The translations under genes were made by a program, and so were the position numbers. A stretch of 50,850 nt of DNA from Helicobacter bilis ATCC 51630 (GTDB lineage: Bacteria > Campylobacterota > Campylobacteria > Campylobacterales > Helicobacteraceae): positions 1 through 50,850 of the forward strand of contig NZ_JMKW01000015.1 in the NCBI RefSeq assembly GCF_000686565.1. Direction: 5' to 3'. The notes beneath the pieces were generated by a model, which saw nothing but the letters and a program-made list of their open reading frames with translations, did not search any database and was not told the DNA's origin. Of this stretch, positions 26,478-35,911 are shown in pieces. Position 1 is the stretch's first letter, and each line of letters starts with the position of its first letter.

Positions 26478-29155
26478 TTACTGAACTTCTCTACTATATC
26501 TTCATATTTCCTTTAGAGCAAGTCCTTGAAGTTGTATTACACAATATACTTAAGATAATACCAAGCTATGGCACAAGCATTATTTTATTAAGCCTTGTAG
26601 TCAATCTCTTTTTGCTTAAAATCTTTCTCTATACTGATAAAAAGGCACAGCAAGAAGCAGATTTAAAAGAAAAACTAGATAAAAGGGTTAAATCGTGGAA
26701 AAGCGTATATAAGAGGGCAAAACTTTATGCTTTTACACAAACGCTATACAGACAGCATAATTATCACCCTATTTATGCTCTGCGTAGTCTCGGTGGATTA
26801 GCCCTGCAGATCCCATTCTTTTTTGCAATGTATGAGATTATTAACAAAGCTGAATATCTACAAAGTGTCCGCTTTCTATGGATAGATGATTTAAGCAAAC
26901 CAGATTCTATTATGTTATTTGGCTTAAGTATTCACATACTGCCTTTACTGATGACAGCTTTTACTTTAATTAATGTCTTTTATAGCTCAAAAGAGTTAGG
27001 TGCGAGAGTGCAAGGGAGTTTGATTGCCCTATTATTCCTAGTATTGCTTTATAATATGCCAAGTGCGTTAGTATTATATTGGACTTGTAATATGGCGTTT
27101 GCGTTGTTTAAAGAGATATTTAAACACAAAAAACATTCATCTTTGAGTAATCATTCGCAAGATTGTGTGTCTTTGGAGGCAGTCATTACCACTAAGGTAA
27201 CTCCTGCCCCCAAATCCACACAAAACTCACAAAGCAATACTGCAATTACTAGAATGTGTGAAAGTGCGGATAGGGTTGGCGTAGAATGCCAAGTTTCTAA
27301 TGTTTCAAATCTTAACCAAGATACTAGAATTGCGGATTCTACAACAGATTCTAAAATTACACAAACACCAAATCAAAATCTCTACAAACTCATTCAATAT
27401 ATAATTATCAGCCTAAGCTTTATGATATGCGTATCTAGCCCCTATGCCCTGTATGTAACGGATTTAAACGCCTTTGCACTAGAGACAATACCACCAACTT
27501 TAGCAGCATTGTTTGGGTTTTTTATACTTACTTCATTTATGCTTATCTACATCATAAGCTTTGTAAATCACAATAGCAGAATCTTTATCTTTATTTTATG
27601 GCTCATAGCGTGGATATTTTTAGCTCTTATGTTATTAGGCGTGAGTTATGGCTTTGTTTTGCGTGGTGATTATGGCGTTATGAGTCATTTTTTCTTTGAA
27701 AAAAGTATTGGAATAGACAGCAAACATGAGATTATTGATGGAATAATGATTGCCTCATGTTTTGTTGTAGCCTTGTTGCTATTAATCTTTAAAGTGACAA
27801 AATACATTATTCAAGCATGTAAAATATTTTTAGCTATAGTAATAGTGAATGCAACATTTTCTTTAGCAATGGCTGTGAATTATACTGCAGAACGAGATAA
27901 AGCGCAGAATTTAGTGACAGATAAGGCAACGAAAAAAACACAAATACTTGATTTTGCAAAAGAACATAACAATATTTTAGTGTTAATATTAGATAGATCC
28001 GATGGGTATGTTGTTCATGATTTGTTTAAAGAAAATGAAAACTTAAAAACTTCTTTCAAAGGCTTTATTGACTTTACAAATGCGTTGAGTACATCTGGGC
28101 TAACACTACCAACATTAACAAGTATTATTGCCGGAAAATATTATACCGCCTTAAATATTAATGCAAGAAATATTAACGATGGTCTAGCAAATGAGATTGC
28201 AAGGGGTTATGCTAGCACCTTAAATACTTTTGAAAATGCTGGTTATGCGGTGTCTAGCACACTTGATTTCCCAACAGATGAGGTGCATTTATATCCGTTG
28301 TTAAAAAATACAAACACCAATGTTTTTGATACAACTGATTTGCAAAACATATATGTCGAAAAATATTTAGGTGGAGTAAAAACTGATGAAATGCCTGTGC
28401 GACAATTGATTTCTTATGGTTTATTTAGAAGTGCAACTTATGTCATTAGAAAAGGTATATATCGTCGTGGGGTTTGGCTCTTTAGTAAGCAGGGGGTAGT
28501 GAGTATGAGTTCGCTAAGAGGTGTGGCTGAACTTAATGTGTTGGCAAAGGAAACAACAATAGAAGCAACAAAACCTACATTTAAGTTTATTCACAATAGT
28601 ATTACGCATAATCCTTATGGATTAGATTCTGCCTGCATGATTAATCCAAGGGAAATCGCCTCACCACAAGATAATGTTTATGGCGTATCGGAAGGGCATT
28701 ACAATAGTGAAAAGTGTGCGTGGCAATGGGTAGCCCAAATACTAGAGAGACTGCAGGAGTTGGGCGTATATGATAATACAGAGATTTTTATCACGGCAGA
28801 TCATGGCGCACAAAGTAAGTTTCTCCCCGCACAGACGAACTTCCACATTCCGCTATTTTACAAGCCATTACATTCTAAAGGTGAAATGAAGCAAGATTCT
28901 AGAATCATTACAAACTATGATATCCCTGCATTATTTTGCAAGAATCTGAAAGAGGGCTGCCCCAATATAGACTCAATTACACTTGATTCCATTCCACACA
29001 AAAGAAGACTTCAGTTGATGATTATGGGGGGTGGCTGGAATCTTGAGAGTCAAAATAAAAACAGCTTTAAAGCCTCAAAGCTTTATATATTTGATGGTAG
29101 CGATATTTACGATGAAAAGGCATGGCAAGTGCAAGAAGCGGAATTAAATAAATAA
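26474..29155 (+). CDS. YidC/Oxa1-like domain fused to a sulfatase-superfamily domain
   Basis: This is an 893-residue inner-membrane protein in three parts. Residues about 10-225 resemble the YidC/Oxa1 insertase core, with hydrophobic helices, a charged cytosolic hairpin (Lys-Ala-Gln-Gln-Glu-Ala-Asp) and Gly-Leu-Ala-Leu-Gln-Ile-Pro-Phe-Phe-Phe-Ala-Met-Tyr. A hydrophilic linker (225-300) leads to four or five more membrane helices (300-475). Residues 490-890 form an alkaline phosphatase-superfamily domain: Leu-Val-Leu-Ile-Leu-Asp (about 499-504), a Ser/Thr-rich nucleophile segment Leu-Thr-Leu-Pro-Thr-Leu-Thr-Ser, Ile-Thr-His-Asn-Pro-Tyr, and Ile-Thr-Ala-Asp-His-Gly (about 771-776). Such domains include lipoteichoic-acid synthases and phosphoethanolamine transferases. 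Together with the upstream gene it suggests assembly of a glycerophosphate decoration. Paralogous to the housekeeping YidC, which lies elsewhere. Confidence 0.8.
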   Translation: MITELLYYIFIFPLEQVLEVVLHNILKIIPSYGTSIILLSLVVNLFLLKIFLYTDKKAQQEADLKEKLDKRVKSWKSVYKRAKLYAFTQTLYRQHNYHPIYALRSLGGLALQIPFFFAMYEIINKAEYLQSVRFLWIDDLSKPDSIMLFGLSIHILPLLMTAFTLINVFYSSKELGARVQGSLIALLFLVLLYNMPSALVLYWTCNMAFALFKEIFKHKKHSSLSNHSQDCVSLEAVITTKVTPAPKSTQNSQSNTAITRMCESADRVGVECQVSNVSNLNQDTRIADSTTDSKITQTPNQNLYKLIQYIIISLSFMICVSSPYALYVTDLNAFALETIPPTLAALFGFFILTSFMLIYIISFVNHNSRIFIFILWLIAWIFLALMLLGVSYGFVLRGDYGVMSHFFFEKSIGIDSKHEIIDGIMIASCFVVALLLLIFKVTKYIIQACKIFLAIVIVNATFSLAMAVNYTAERDKAQNLVTDKATKKTQILDFAKEHNNILVLILDRSDGYVVHDLFKENENLKTSFKGFIDFTNALSTSGLTLPTLTSIIAGKYYTALNINARNINDGLANEIARGYASTLNTFENAGYAVSSTLDFPTDEVHLYPLLKNTNTNVFDTTDLQNIYVEKYLGGVKTDEMPVRQLISYGLFRSATYVIRKGIYRRGVWLFSKQGVVSMSSLRGVAELNVLAKETTIEATKPTFKFIHNSITHNPYGLDSACMINPREIASPQDNVYGVSEGHYNSEKCAWQWVAQILERLQELGVYDNTEIFITADHGAQSKFLPAQTNFHIPLFYKPLHSKGEMKQDSRIITNYDIPALFCKNLKEGCPNIDSITLDSIPHKRRLQLMIMGGGWNLESQNKNSFKASKLYIFDGSDIYDEKAWQVQEAELNK

Positions 29156-29631
29156 AAGAAGTGGGGGCTTAAGTATTCTTAAGGCAAAAAAGTATTACAC
29201 AAATCACAAAATTGCAAAAGCATATGGGAGAAAAGATGGAGGCTTACAAAAGTTACTATTTTCAATATTTTGTCCCGACAAGATTTTTGAAGTAATTGTA
29301 TCAATTCGATTTTACGCATTATGGTTGTCAGAATCTACATTTTTATTTTCACGCAAATATAGCTACCCCTGTAAGATTTTAACGACACTTAAAAGCCATT
29401 AAGCTTAAACACATCGACTTAATAAACAGCAAATTCTCCAGCTGTCTCATGCAATCTTAGGTTTTGACAGCTAAAACCACTATAAGCTAACAATATCTGT
29501 AAAACAATATACAAGCCACAAAAAAAGTAAAAAAATGAATTATTCATAAAACTTATTATCCAGCAATATGAAACATCACACAACACACTAAGTGTTGCAC
29601 AAAAAAGAGTATATGAAAAAGGAGAAAATGT
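29156..29631. other. Non-coding region between convergent genes
   Basis: These 476 bases hold no credible gene. Features seen are CTTAAG-TATT-CTTAAG near 29168 and a 6-bp stem CAACAC-ACTAA-GTGTTG (29581-29597) just downstream of the porin stop. The latter might be the porin transcript end, although no T run follows it on the minus strand. Confidence 0.4.
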
Positions 29632-31137
29632 CTAGAAAGTATATTTCAATTCTGTTCTAGTCTTAAAGAAGTCTATATCGCCTGCCAATGTTGCTGCTAG
29701 GAAAGAAAGCTCTAGCTTATCAAAAAACTTATAGGTAATATGTGGTGTAATCTCTACAAAACTTGCATTTTTAATAAATTCCTGTTTAGCTACCTTGTTG
29801 CCACTTGTATTTGAACCAAAATAATTATTCATTGCATTTCCAGAATTATTTGGCGATACTTTAAGTTCTGGCATATAAGTATTACCAAACACATACGCTA
29901 CATCAAGTCCCACTTTTAATGGAATCTTAAAGCCATATTCAGCTGCTATATAGGCGACATTGATACTTGAGTTTTTAAAGCTACCAGACCCTAGCATACC
30001 TAAGCCCTCATAGGTTGCTGTAAGATTGCCATTCCATATTTTTCCTGCGGTATCAATGCCACCTTTATAGTCTAAAAGTGTGCCATAGCCATCGCCAAAG
30101 CTTCCTAGATATCCAGCTTTTAGAGAGAATTTATCAATAGCAAGTTTTGCTTGAATGTTATAAAGTCCGCGAAATTTTGCTGCATTTGCCAATTCCGTAT
30201 CAAATACTCTTTCTATGCTTTTTCCATTTAGTCCAAGATAAAGATGGGGCTTACCATTTAATGCCGCCATGCTTGTTTGTGCAAGGATTGAAAGATTCAT
30301 AGAATCACCCAGCTTCATGCCATACTTTGCCTCACCATAAAGCAAAAAGTCCATAAAGCCATAGATATTTCCCACATAGGCATTAAAATCTAAAGCCTTA
30401 TTCATCACATTACCACCCATACCAAGCAATGTGAGATTATTACCTATGCCAACACCCGCTGCGTCCATGTGTTTATCGCTTGCCATTCTTGTGCGGATAT
30501 TATATCCTACATGATCGCCACTCCAGCTATCATAGAATGAAGCGTGATATTTGATGCTACCACCATCTATTTTTTGCTTTGCATTAGCCACAAAGCCTGT
30601 GCCTAAATCCACTTTATTATCACTCAGTGGTGAAGAGATATTAATCTTTCCTGCATCAATCTTTGTGCTAAAAGAACCTATATCAAATTCTTTACTTGCA
30701 AATATTTGTGAGATATTGAATCTATCTGAAAAGTTATTTGTAAATGCAGTCCCACGACCACCTTGCACAGCACCATTTGTGTTGCTTCCTACATCTGGTG
30801 TGCTTGACCCTTGAGAGAAGAAAAGACCAGCAGTCGCACTAAAGCCATATATCTTACCACTTGTTACATCAAGTTTGATTCTATATTGCTGACTTTGCCC
30901 ATTTTGTCCAATATTATCAAATCCATTAATAGTAAAGAATCTTGCAAAGCCAAAACCACTAACTTTTGCATTTGTTACTAAATCTTTTAGTTTATTCTCT
31001 TTTTTTGCAGGTGCTACTGCTACTTCTTGTGGGGCAGAATCTTGTGCTACTTGTTCATTATTTTGTGTTTGTGTCTCTGCAAACGCCACTTGGAATAATG
31101 CTCCTGCAAGCACTACTGAAAAAACTTTCTTCATCAT
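29632..31137 (-). CDS. Major outer-membrane porin (Campylobacter/Helicobacter MOMP-like)
   Basis: This 501-residue porin has a signal peptide (MKKVFSVVLAGALFQVAFA) followed by an acidic Gln/Ala-rich linker and a short Lys-Leu-Lys-Asp-Leu segment. A long beta-barrel rich in Gly, Tyr, Phe and alternating hydrophobics follows. It ends Glu-Leu-Lys-Tyr-Thr-Phe, the outer-membrane beta-signal. Size and start resemble the Campylobacter MOMP/Helicobacter major porin group; a closer subfamily is not assigned. AGGAG precedes two adjacent Met codons; the second (31134) has the better spacing and may be the true start. It is monocistronic, with a divergent neighbour at 31321. Confidence 0.88.
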   Translation of the reverse strand: MMKKVFSVVLAGALFQVAFAETQTQNNEQVAQDSAPQEVAVAPAKKENKLKDLVTNAKVSGFGFARFFTINGFDNIGQNGQSQQYRIKLDVTSGKIYGFSATAGLFFSQGSSTPDVGSNTNGAVQGGRGTAFTNNFSDRFNISQIFASKEFDIGSFSTKIDAGKINISSPLSDNKVDLGTGFVANAKQKIDGGSIKYHASFYDSWSGDHVGYNIRTRMASDKHMDAAGVGIGNNLTLLGMGGNVMNKALDFNAYVGNIYGFMDFLLYGEAKYGMKLGDSMNLSILAQTSMAALNGKPHLYLGLNGKSIERVFDTELANAAKFRGLYNIQAKLAIDKFSLKAGYLGSFGDGYGTLLDYKGGIDTAGKIWNGNLTATYEGLGMLGSGSFKNSSINVAYIAAEYGFKIPLKVGLDVAYVFGNTYMPELKVSPNNSGNAMNNYFGSNTSGNKVAKQEFIKNASFVEITPHITYKFFDKLELSFLAATLAGDIDFFKTRTELKYTF

Positions 31138-31166
31138 GATCTCCTAATCGTTGAAATGTTGGCGGT

Positions 31167-31172
31167 ATTGTA
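31167..31172 (-). promoter_or_regulatory. -10 box of the porin gene
   Basis: TACAAT on the minus strand lies 29 nt before the porin start codon, at the expected distance for a short leader. No matching -35 was identified. Confidence 0.35.
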
Positions 31173-31320
31173 AAAACCCTTTGTAAAAGCAAAAGTTCGT
31201 CTATGTAAAATGTGTATCAAATCTCATTTTTATATTCGTTTTAGAATCTAAATAATGCAAATAACTAAAACTTGAAATATAGCTTTTATAATTAAGGTAT
31301 TTTGTATAGAAAGGAATGAT

Positions 31321-32157
31321 ATGCGTTGGGTTAAATTTATCAGCGTTGCGTGCATTGTGCTGTGTTTATTTGCAGGTGGTATTGCCTTTGATATTTTTGT
31401 GGTGCAGAAATTTACACATAAAAATGTGGTAGAGGCAACACAAAATAATCACATAGAAATCTCATAATCCATTGAGACTTCAAAAGACATTAAGTCAGAT
31501 TTATTGCAAATGGAGCTTAGCATAGTAGAAAGCAAGATTCTAAAAAATACCCCCACACTTACAGAATCACAAAGAGAGCATATCACAAAAAAGCTAGATT
31601 CACTCATCACTCTAGCCCAAGCAAACAAGGATATTTGTAAATATAGCCCTTATACTTTTGGACCAACTGAAACCTATGACTACAAGAATGAAATGAAAGC
31701 TGGATATAGCATTGCCTTAAACATAAAATGCAAAATGAAAGAAGAAACTTATAAGCAATATGAAGAGTTTGTATCGCAAATAAAAAAGGTTGTATATCAA
31801 GATGAATGGCTAGATTTTAGAAATCATGCGTTTAAATTTGTTTTGTCGGATTCACTCCAAGAGACACAGAAAGTTGCACTAAGAGAGCAAATCATAAAAC
31901 AAGCAAATATGCTAAAAGATGAATACAGCAAAAATCTCAATGCAAAATGCAATATTGCAAATATGTCATTTCTAAACATTTCACTCTATGACAATCCAAT
32001 GTATGCGGTGGATAGAAAAATACTAGGTTATAATGCAAATGATTTTACAAGTCAAGGCAATGTGGATTCTAAAATCGATATAAAAAGTCTTATGGAATCT
32101 TTTGTTGTTCCATTAAAACTTAGCATGAATGTAAAATTTACATGCAATGTGCTTTAG
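31321..32157 (+). pseudogene. SIMPL-like (DUF541-type) exported protein with an in-frame stop
   Basis: AAAGGA and ATG 31321 open a frame with one N-terminal membrane helix (Phe-Ile-Ser-Val-Ala-Cys-Ile-Val-Leu-Cys-Leu). It is cut by TAA at 31465-31467 after 48 codons. The same frame then continues to 32157 without interruption and encodes a periplasmic domain with Tyr-Thr-Phe-Gly-Pro-Thr-Glu, Tyr-Asp-Tyr and strands of SIMPL/DUF541 character. An undamaged protein would be about 278 residues. Serine (TCA to TAA) is the simplest lost codon. Restart at ATG 31513 would give a leaderless fragment. The SIMPL assignment is tentative; the broken single frame is directly visible. Confidence 0.65.
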
Positions 32158-32412
32158 CTATAGTTGGGATATGTGGTAAAACAATTTTTGTAATGGGTAA
32201 ATGATTAATGCGGTAGGGCTAGTTTGATATGGTTGTAAGATTGAGCCAATAAGGCTTATATATAAAACAAAAAAGAGTTAGAAACCGAGTAAATAATATA
32301 AAACATTAACTACAACAAGTAAATGAAATAATCTCAAAGCAATATAAACTTTTTAGATAATTAACAAAAGCGTTATACAATTACGCATTGCAAATTACAA
32401 AAAAGGAATATT

Positions 32413-33141
32413 ATGAAGATATCTTATTTTATCTCACTAAGTCTGCTTGGATTAAGTCTCACTTCTCATAGCATGATGGCACAAGATTCTAGCAAGGTGG
32501 TCCAGAAGTTTTTAAAAGAAAATACAAAGCTAGATTTTAAGGTTATCTCCAAGACACAAGAGCCATTAAAAGATGCTTCAGTTATCATTTTAGAATCTCC
32601 AAATAAAGAGAGAATGGCACTACTTGTAAGTAAAGATGGTAGCTACATTATCCCTTTAGCAGAGGGCATTGCGACAAGTAATAGTGGTAGTGCTTTGCGT
32701 GTTAGCATTGATGGGGTGAATAAATATAATAAGGATATGAAAGATTCTAAAATATTAGCTTTATTTAAAAAACATTCAAATTCAGTATTAAAGATAGAAT
32801 CTACAAAGCCATCAAAAAACACCATATATATGGTTTTAGATACCACTTGCCCTTATTGCTTGCAAGAAATAGCACACCTTGATGACTATTTAAAAGATGC
32901 AAATCTTGAAGTGTTAATGGTGGGTATATTAGGACAAAAAGCACAGAATAGAACCGCTGGATATTATCAGGAATTGCAAAGTGCTAAGAATAGAGACCAA
33001 AAGATTGCGTTATTAAAAAAGGTATTTCGTGCTGATTATGCACCAAAGGTTGGTAACAATGATCTTATGACACGCATTTCAGAAGAGAGCCTTGCTGCAG
33101 GTGTGCAGAGTGTGCCATATATCATAAGGACGACAAAATAA
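32413..33141 (+). CDS. Periplasmic thiol:disulfide protein, DsbC/DsbG-like
   Basis: This protein has a signal peptide (about residues 1-23) and an N-terminal domain of the DsbC/DsbG dimerisation type. Its thioredoxin fold carries the active site Cys-Pro-Tyr-Cys (146-149) within Asp-Thr-Thr-Cys-Pro-Tyr-Cys-Leu-Gln-Glu, and a cis-proline in Ser-Val-Pro-Tyr-Ile-Ile near 236. At 242 residues it is the size of DsbC or DsbG. It could act as disulfide isomerase or oxidase; Helicobacter DsbG-like dimeric oxidases exist, so direction is uncertain. AAAAGGAAT precedes the ATG. No DsbD or DsbB partner is adjacent. Confidence 0.88.
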   Translation: MKISYFISLSLLGLSLTSHSMMAQDSSKVVQKFLKENTKLDFKVISKTQEPLKDASVIILESPNKERMALLVSKDGSYIIPLAEGIATSNSGSALRVSIDGVNKYNKDMKDSKILALFKKHSNSVLKIESTKPSKNTIYMVLDTTCPYCLQEIAHLDDYLKDANLEVLMVGILGQKAQNRTAGYYQELQSAKNRDQKIALLKKVFRADYAPKVGNNDLMTRISEESLAAGVQSVPYIIRTTK

Positions 33142-33220
33142 TTGAAGGCTAATGCCTAAATAGCGTAGTATGCTAGATTCTGTTTCTGTGGAATTAAGGC
33201 GGTTTTTATGAAATATACTA

Positions 33221-33226
33221 TACAAT
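33221..33226 (+). promoter_or_regulatory. -10 box of the ArsR-like regulator
   Basis: TACAAT lies 37 nt before the ATG at 33264 in an AT-rich spacer. Confidence 0.4.
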
Positions 33227-33263
33227 ACAAGCCGTTTAAACCTAGTAATAGCAGGGGTGTATA

Positions 33264-33944
33264 ATGTTAGAAATTTTAATGATTGAAGACGATGTTGAAT
33301 TAGCCGAAGTATTGAGTGATTATCTGAAGCAACATGACATTCATGTAACAAACTATGATGAGCCATATACGGGCATGTCAGCACTTGCAACAAGGCATTT
33401 TGATCTTTTATTACTTGATCTTACTTTGCCAAATCTTGATGGACTCGAAGTGTGCAAAAAAGTCGCAAAGCAAAAAAACATTCCTATAATCATATCATCA
33501 GCAAGAAGTGATGTAAATGATAAGGTAAAAGCCCTTGATAGCGGCGCAGATGACTACATCCCAAAGCCTTATGATCCAAAAGAGCTTGTAGCGCGCATTC
33601 AGTCCCTACTCCGTCGCTATTCACAAAAAATGGCAGAAGAAAAGATAGCAGATAAATCTGTGATATTCTCCATTGATAAGGACACAAGGGAAGTGTTTTT
33701 CAAAGATAAAAAGCTTGATTTAACAAGGGCTGAATATGAGATTCTAACCTTGCTTATCAGTAAAAAAGGGCATGTTTTCAGTAGAGAAGCAATCGCTATT
33801 GAATCTGAGTCTATTAATCCAGAAAGCTCAAATAAAAGCATTGATGTTATTATCGGCAGATTACGATCAAAGATAGAAGAGAATCCTAAAAATCCGCAAT
33901 ATATCATTTCTGTGCGTGGTGTCGGCTATAAGTTAGAAGCATAA
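33264..33944 (+). CDS. OmpR-family response regulator, ArsR (acid response) type
   Basis: The receiver domain (1-120) has the acidic pocket Glu8-Asp9-Asp10, phosphoacceptor Asp52 ([10 protein letters not shown]), switch Ser and Lys in Ile-Ser-Ser-Ala-Arg-Ser and Pro-Lys-Pro-Tyr-Asp-Pro-Lys-Glu. The winged-helix output domain (about 130-226) ends [10 protein letters not shown]. The sequence is strikingly close to what I recall of H. pylori HP0166 (ArsR), which controls urease and acid-response genes and is phosphorylated at Asp52. In H. pylori the kinase gene arsS follows directly; here a lipoprotein and ung follow, so the cognate kinase is not local. Confidence 0.9.
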   Translation: MLEILMIEDDVELAEVLSDYLKQHDIHVTNYDEPYTGMSALATRHFDLLLLDLTLPNLDGLEVCKKVAKQKNIPIIISSARSDVNDKVKALDSGADDYIPKPYDPKELVARIQSLLRRYSQKMAEEKIADKSVIFSIDKDTREVFFKDKKLDLTRAEYEILTLLISKKGHVFSREAIAIESESINPESSNKSIDVIIGRLRSKIEENPKNPQYIISVRGVGYKLEA

Positions 33945-34215
33945 AGATTATAATGTATAGTATGTAATATGTGCATGTTTGTTGTGTGATAGTTTGCATA
34001 TTTCCATGTATGTTGAAAGTGTGGGTTTAAATAGACATTTTTAAGGTAAGTGAGAGGGATTATCTCAATATGACAAGAACTTTAGAGTGGATAAGATTCA
34101 TAACCAAAGAATAAAACTTGCTTTATTGTGCTATCATACTCTCTATGGTTGCTTGGAATCTTTTTTGCTTTTATGATTTTAGATTCTATAAGGATTTTGT
34201 ATCTAAGGGATTTTG

Positions 34216-34857
34216 ATGTTAAGATTTTTTATTTCAATAAGATTTGTATCACTGCTTTTTCTTGCGTTTATATTTGCAGCTTGTTCTCAAGGTAACTATA
34301 AAGCAGAGTATTATTCCACCGTGTTGCCAACCTATGATTTTGATACAAATGCACCGACAATTATCGTATCAGACCCGTGGGATCTTTCATCAAAATACTA
34401 TGCAGGACAAGCACTACTAGCCTTTAAAAAAAGGGGATTCAATAATATCTATATGCAAGGGCAGATTGATACTTCCTATGCTAGAAATGTGATCTACATT
34501 CGCGTTGCTAAGGAGCAGTTAGATCCAGCGAGCAACTATCAATATACATTTAATGCAACGGGTGTTTGTAATGTGATAAATGGTGTCCCTTCATGTAGTA
34601 TTGACACAAAGAATGGAGAATCTACAAAGAAAAACACAAAGCGAGTTGTGCGTGATGCCTATCGCGTAGCATTTGATTGGTATGATGTGTATAAAAAGAC
34701 TAGGGTTTTATATGTAGCAGGGAATGCAGCCGTTGATAGCGGACAATACACAGATTTACATGTCTTTACAAACTTGATTAACGATACTATATCGAGAATG
34801 GAGTTTCGCAAACCTGTGCAATATATCTATAATGGCTCTTTGAGTTCTGATCATTAA
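34216..34857 (+). CDS. Lipoprotein of unknown function
   Basis: This 213-residue protein has a lipoprotein signal peptide whose lipobox is Phe-Ala-Ala-Cys (Cys about residue 23), so it is probably membrane-anchored from the periplasm. The mature part has Ser-Asp-Pro-Trp-Asp-Leu and Phe-Lys-Lys-Arg-Gly-Phe-Asn-Asn-Ile-Tyr, suggestive of a compact alpha/beta fold, but no family is recognised. ATG 34216 is favoured over TTG 34213 because AAGGGA (34205-34210) lies five nt upstream. Only 2 nt separate it from ung, so they are probably co-transcribed. Confidence 0.85.
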   Translation: MLRFFISIRFVSLLFLAFIFAACSQGNYKAEYYSTVLPTYDFDTNAPTIIVSDPWDLSSKYYAGQALLAFKKRGFNNIYMQGQIDTSYARNVIYIRVAKEQLDPASNYQYTFNATGVCNVINGVPSCSIDTKNGESTKKNTKRVVRDAYRVAFDWYDVYKKTRVLYVAGNAAVDSGQYTDLHVFTNLINDTISRMEFRKPVQYIYNGSLSSDH

Positions 34858-34859
34858 TC

Positions 34860-35579
34860 ATGTTGATACCCAAAACACTTTCACCACAATGGGTTAATCT
34901 ACTTAAAGATGAGTTTAGCAAACCCTATTTTTTAGAAATCATAAAGCATTATAAACAAGCCTTACAAACGCACAAAAATGCGGTATTTCCGCAAAATGCG
35001 ATATTTCCACCAAATGAGCTGATTTTCAACGCATTTAATCTCACGCCACCAGAATCTGTTCGCATTGTAATCTTAGGGCAGGACCCCTATCATGGTAGCA
35101 TTTTTACACAAGATGGAGAAATACCGCAGGCTATGGGCTTAAGCTTTAGTGTGCCAAAAGTCGTGCCAATACCACCTAGCTTAAAAAATATTTACAAAGA
35201 GCTTGAAAATAGTCTAGGGATTTGTATGCCAAATCATGGTGATTTAACACAATGGGCTACAAAAGGTGTGCTATTGCTTAATGCTATCCTTAGTGTGCAA
35301 AAAGGCACGGCAGGTTCGCATAAGCATTTTGGCTGGGAAACTTTCACAGATTCTGTAATTTATGCTCTCTCAACGCATTTTAGCGGTATTGTATTTATGC
35401 TATGGGGGAATTTTGCTAAAAAGAAAATCTCTCTAATCGATAGCACAAAACACGCAATCATCACAGCCCCACATCCTAGCCCACTTGCTAGGGGTTTTGT
35501 AGGCAGCGGTGTATTCTTGCAGGCAAATAAAGCTCTGCAAGATATGGGTAAAATGCCTATGGATTGGCGTATTGTGTAG
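34860..35579 (+). CDS. ung: Uracil-DNA glycosylase, family 1
   Basis: Ung removes uracil from DNA to start base-excision repair. Both signatures are visible: the water-activating loop Gly-Gln-Asp-Pro-Tyr-His-Gly (catalytic Asp75) and the Leu-loop motif His-Pro-Ser-Pro-Leu-Ala-Arg near residue 204. Leu-Leu-Leu-Asn-Ala and Phe-Met-Leu-Trp-Gly segments are also typical. At 239 residues it is close to the usual 220-235, with a small extra Asn/Pro loop (about 42-52). It follows the lipoprotein gene with a 2-nt gap. Confidence 0.97.
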   Translation: MLIPKTLSPQWVNLLKDEFSKPYFLEIIKHYKQALQTHKNAVFPQNAIFPPNELIFNAFNLTPPESVRIVILGQDPYHGSIFTQDGEIPQAMGLSFSVPKVVPIPPSLKNIYKELENSLGICMPNHGDLTQWATKGVLLLNAILSVQKGTAGSHKHFGWETFTDSVIYALSTHFSGIVFMLWGNFAKKKISLIDSTKHAIITAPHPSPLARGFVGSGVFLQANKALQDMGKMPMDWRIV

Positions 35580-35911
35580 GGTTTTAAAATCCTATATATC
35601 TATAAAAAAGCTAAAAATAGTTTCATGAATCATATGGCATATACACGCATAGATAAATCCCTTAGTATTTTGTTAAAAACATTGCATAAATTAATTTTAT
35701 ATATTGTTCTTACTTACTTCTATGTTGCATGTTTTAGCAATTTATGCAGCATTGTGCAAAAACTTAAAATATGTTATAGTCCCACCCAAAATACCACATT
35801 AATTCCTTGTATGAGAAAATACAATCAAAATATATAAATCTCATAAATGCTTCAAAGCCAAGAGACTTGACTTTGTATATATTATTGTGCTATAATACGC
35901 TTTCTCTAAAT
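35580..35911. other. Non-coding region before the tRNA gene
   Basis: These 332 bases contain AGGGTTTTAAAATCCT directly after the ung stop (a weak hairpin) and the tRNA promoter at 35867-35896. A 70-codon frame at 35625 has no ribosome-binding site and no recognisable domain, so it was not called. Confidence 0.4.
35867..35896 (+). promoter_or_regulatory. tRNA promoter
   Basis: TTGACT (35867-35872), an 18-nt spacer and a perfect TATAAT (35891-35896) preceded by TGC lie 15 nt before the tRNA 5' end. It is the best vegetative promoter in the window. Confidence 0.7.

Noticed and set aside
29224-29295. 23-codon frame beginning Met-Gly-Glu-Lys-Met in the gap before the porin
   Set aside because: Very short, no clear Shine-Dalgarno for the first Met, and no homology recognised.
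33945-34215. Possible ArsS kinase remnant in the spacer after the ArsR-like gene
   Set aside because: One frame shows a hydrophobic stretch, but no start codon or kinase motif can be followed.
35625-35837. 70-codon frame with a hydrophobic middle before the tRNA
   Set aside because: No ribosome-binding site, no recognisable domain, and it runs close to the tRNA promoter; probably chance in AT-rich DNA.
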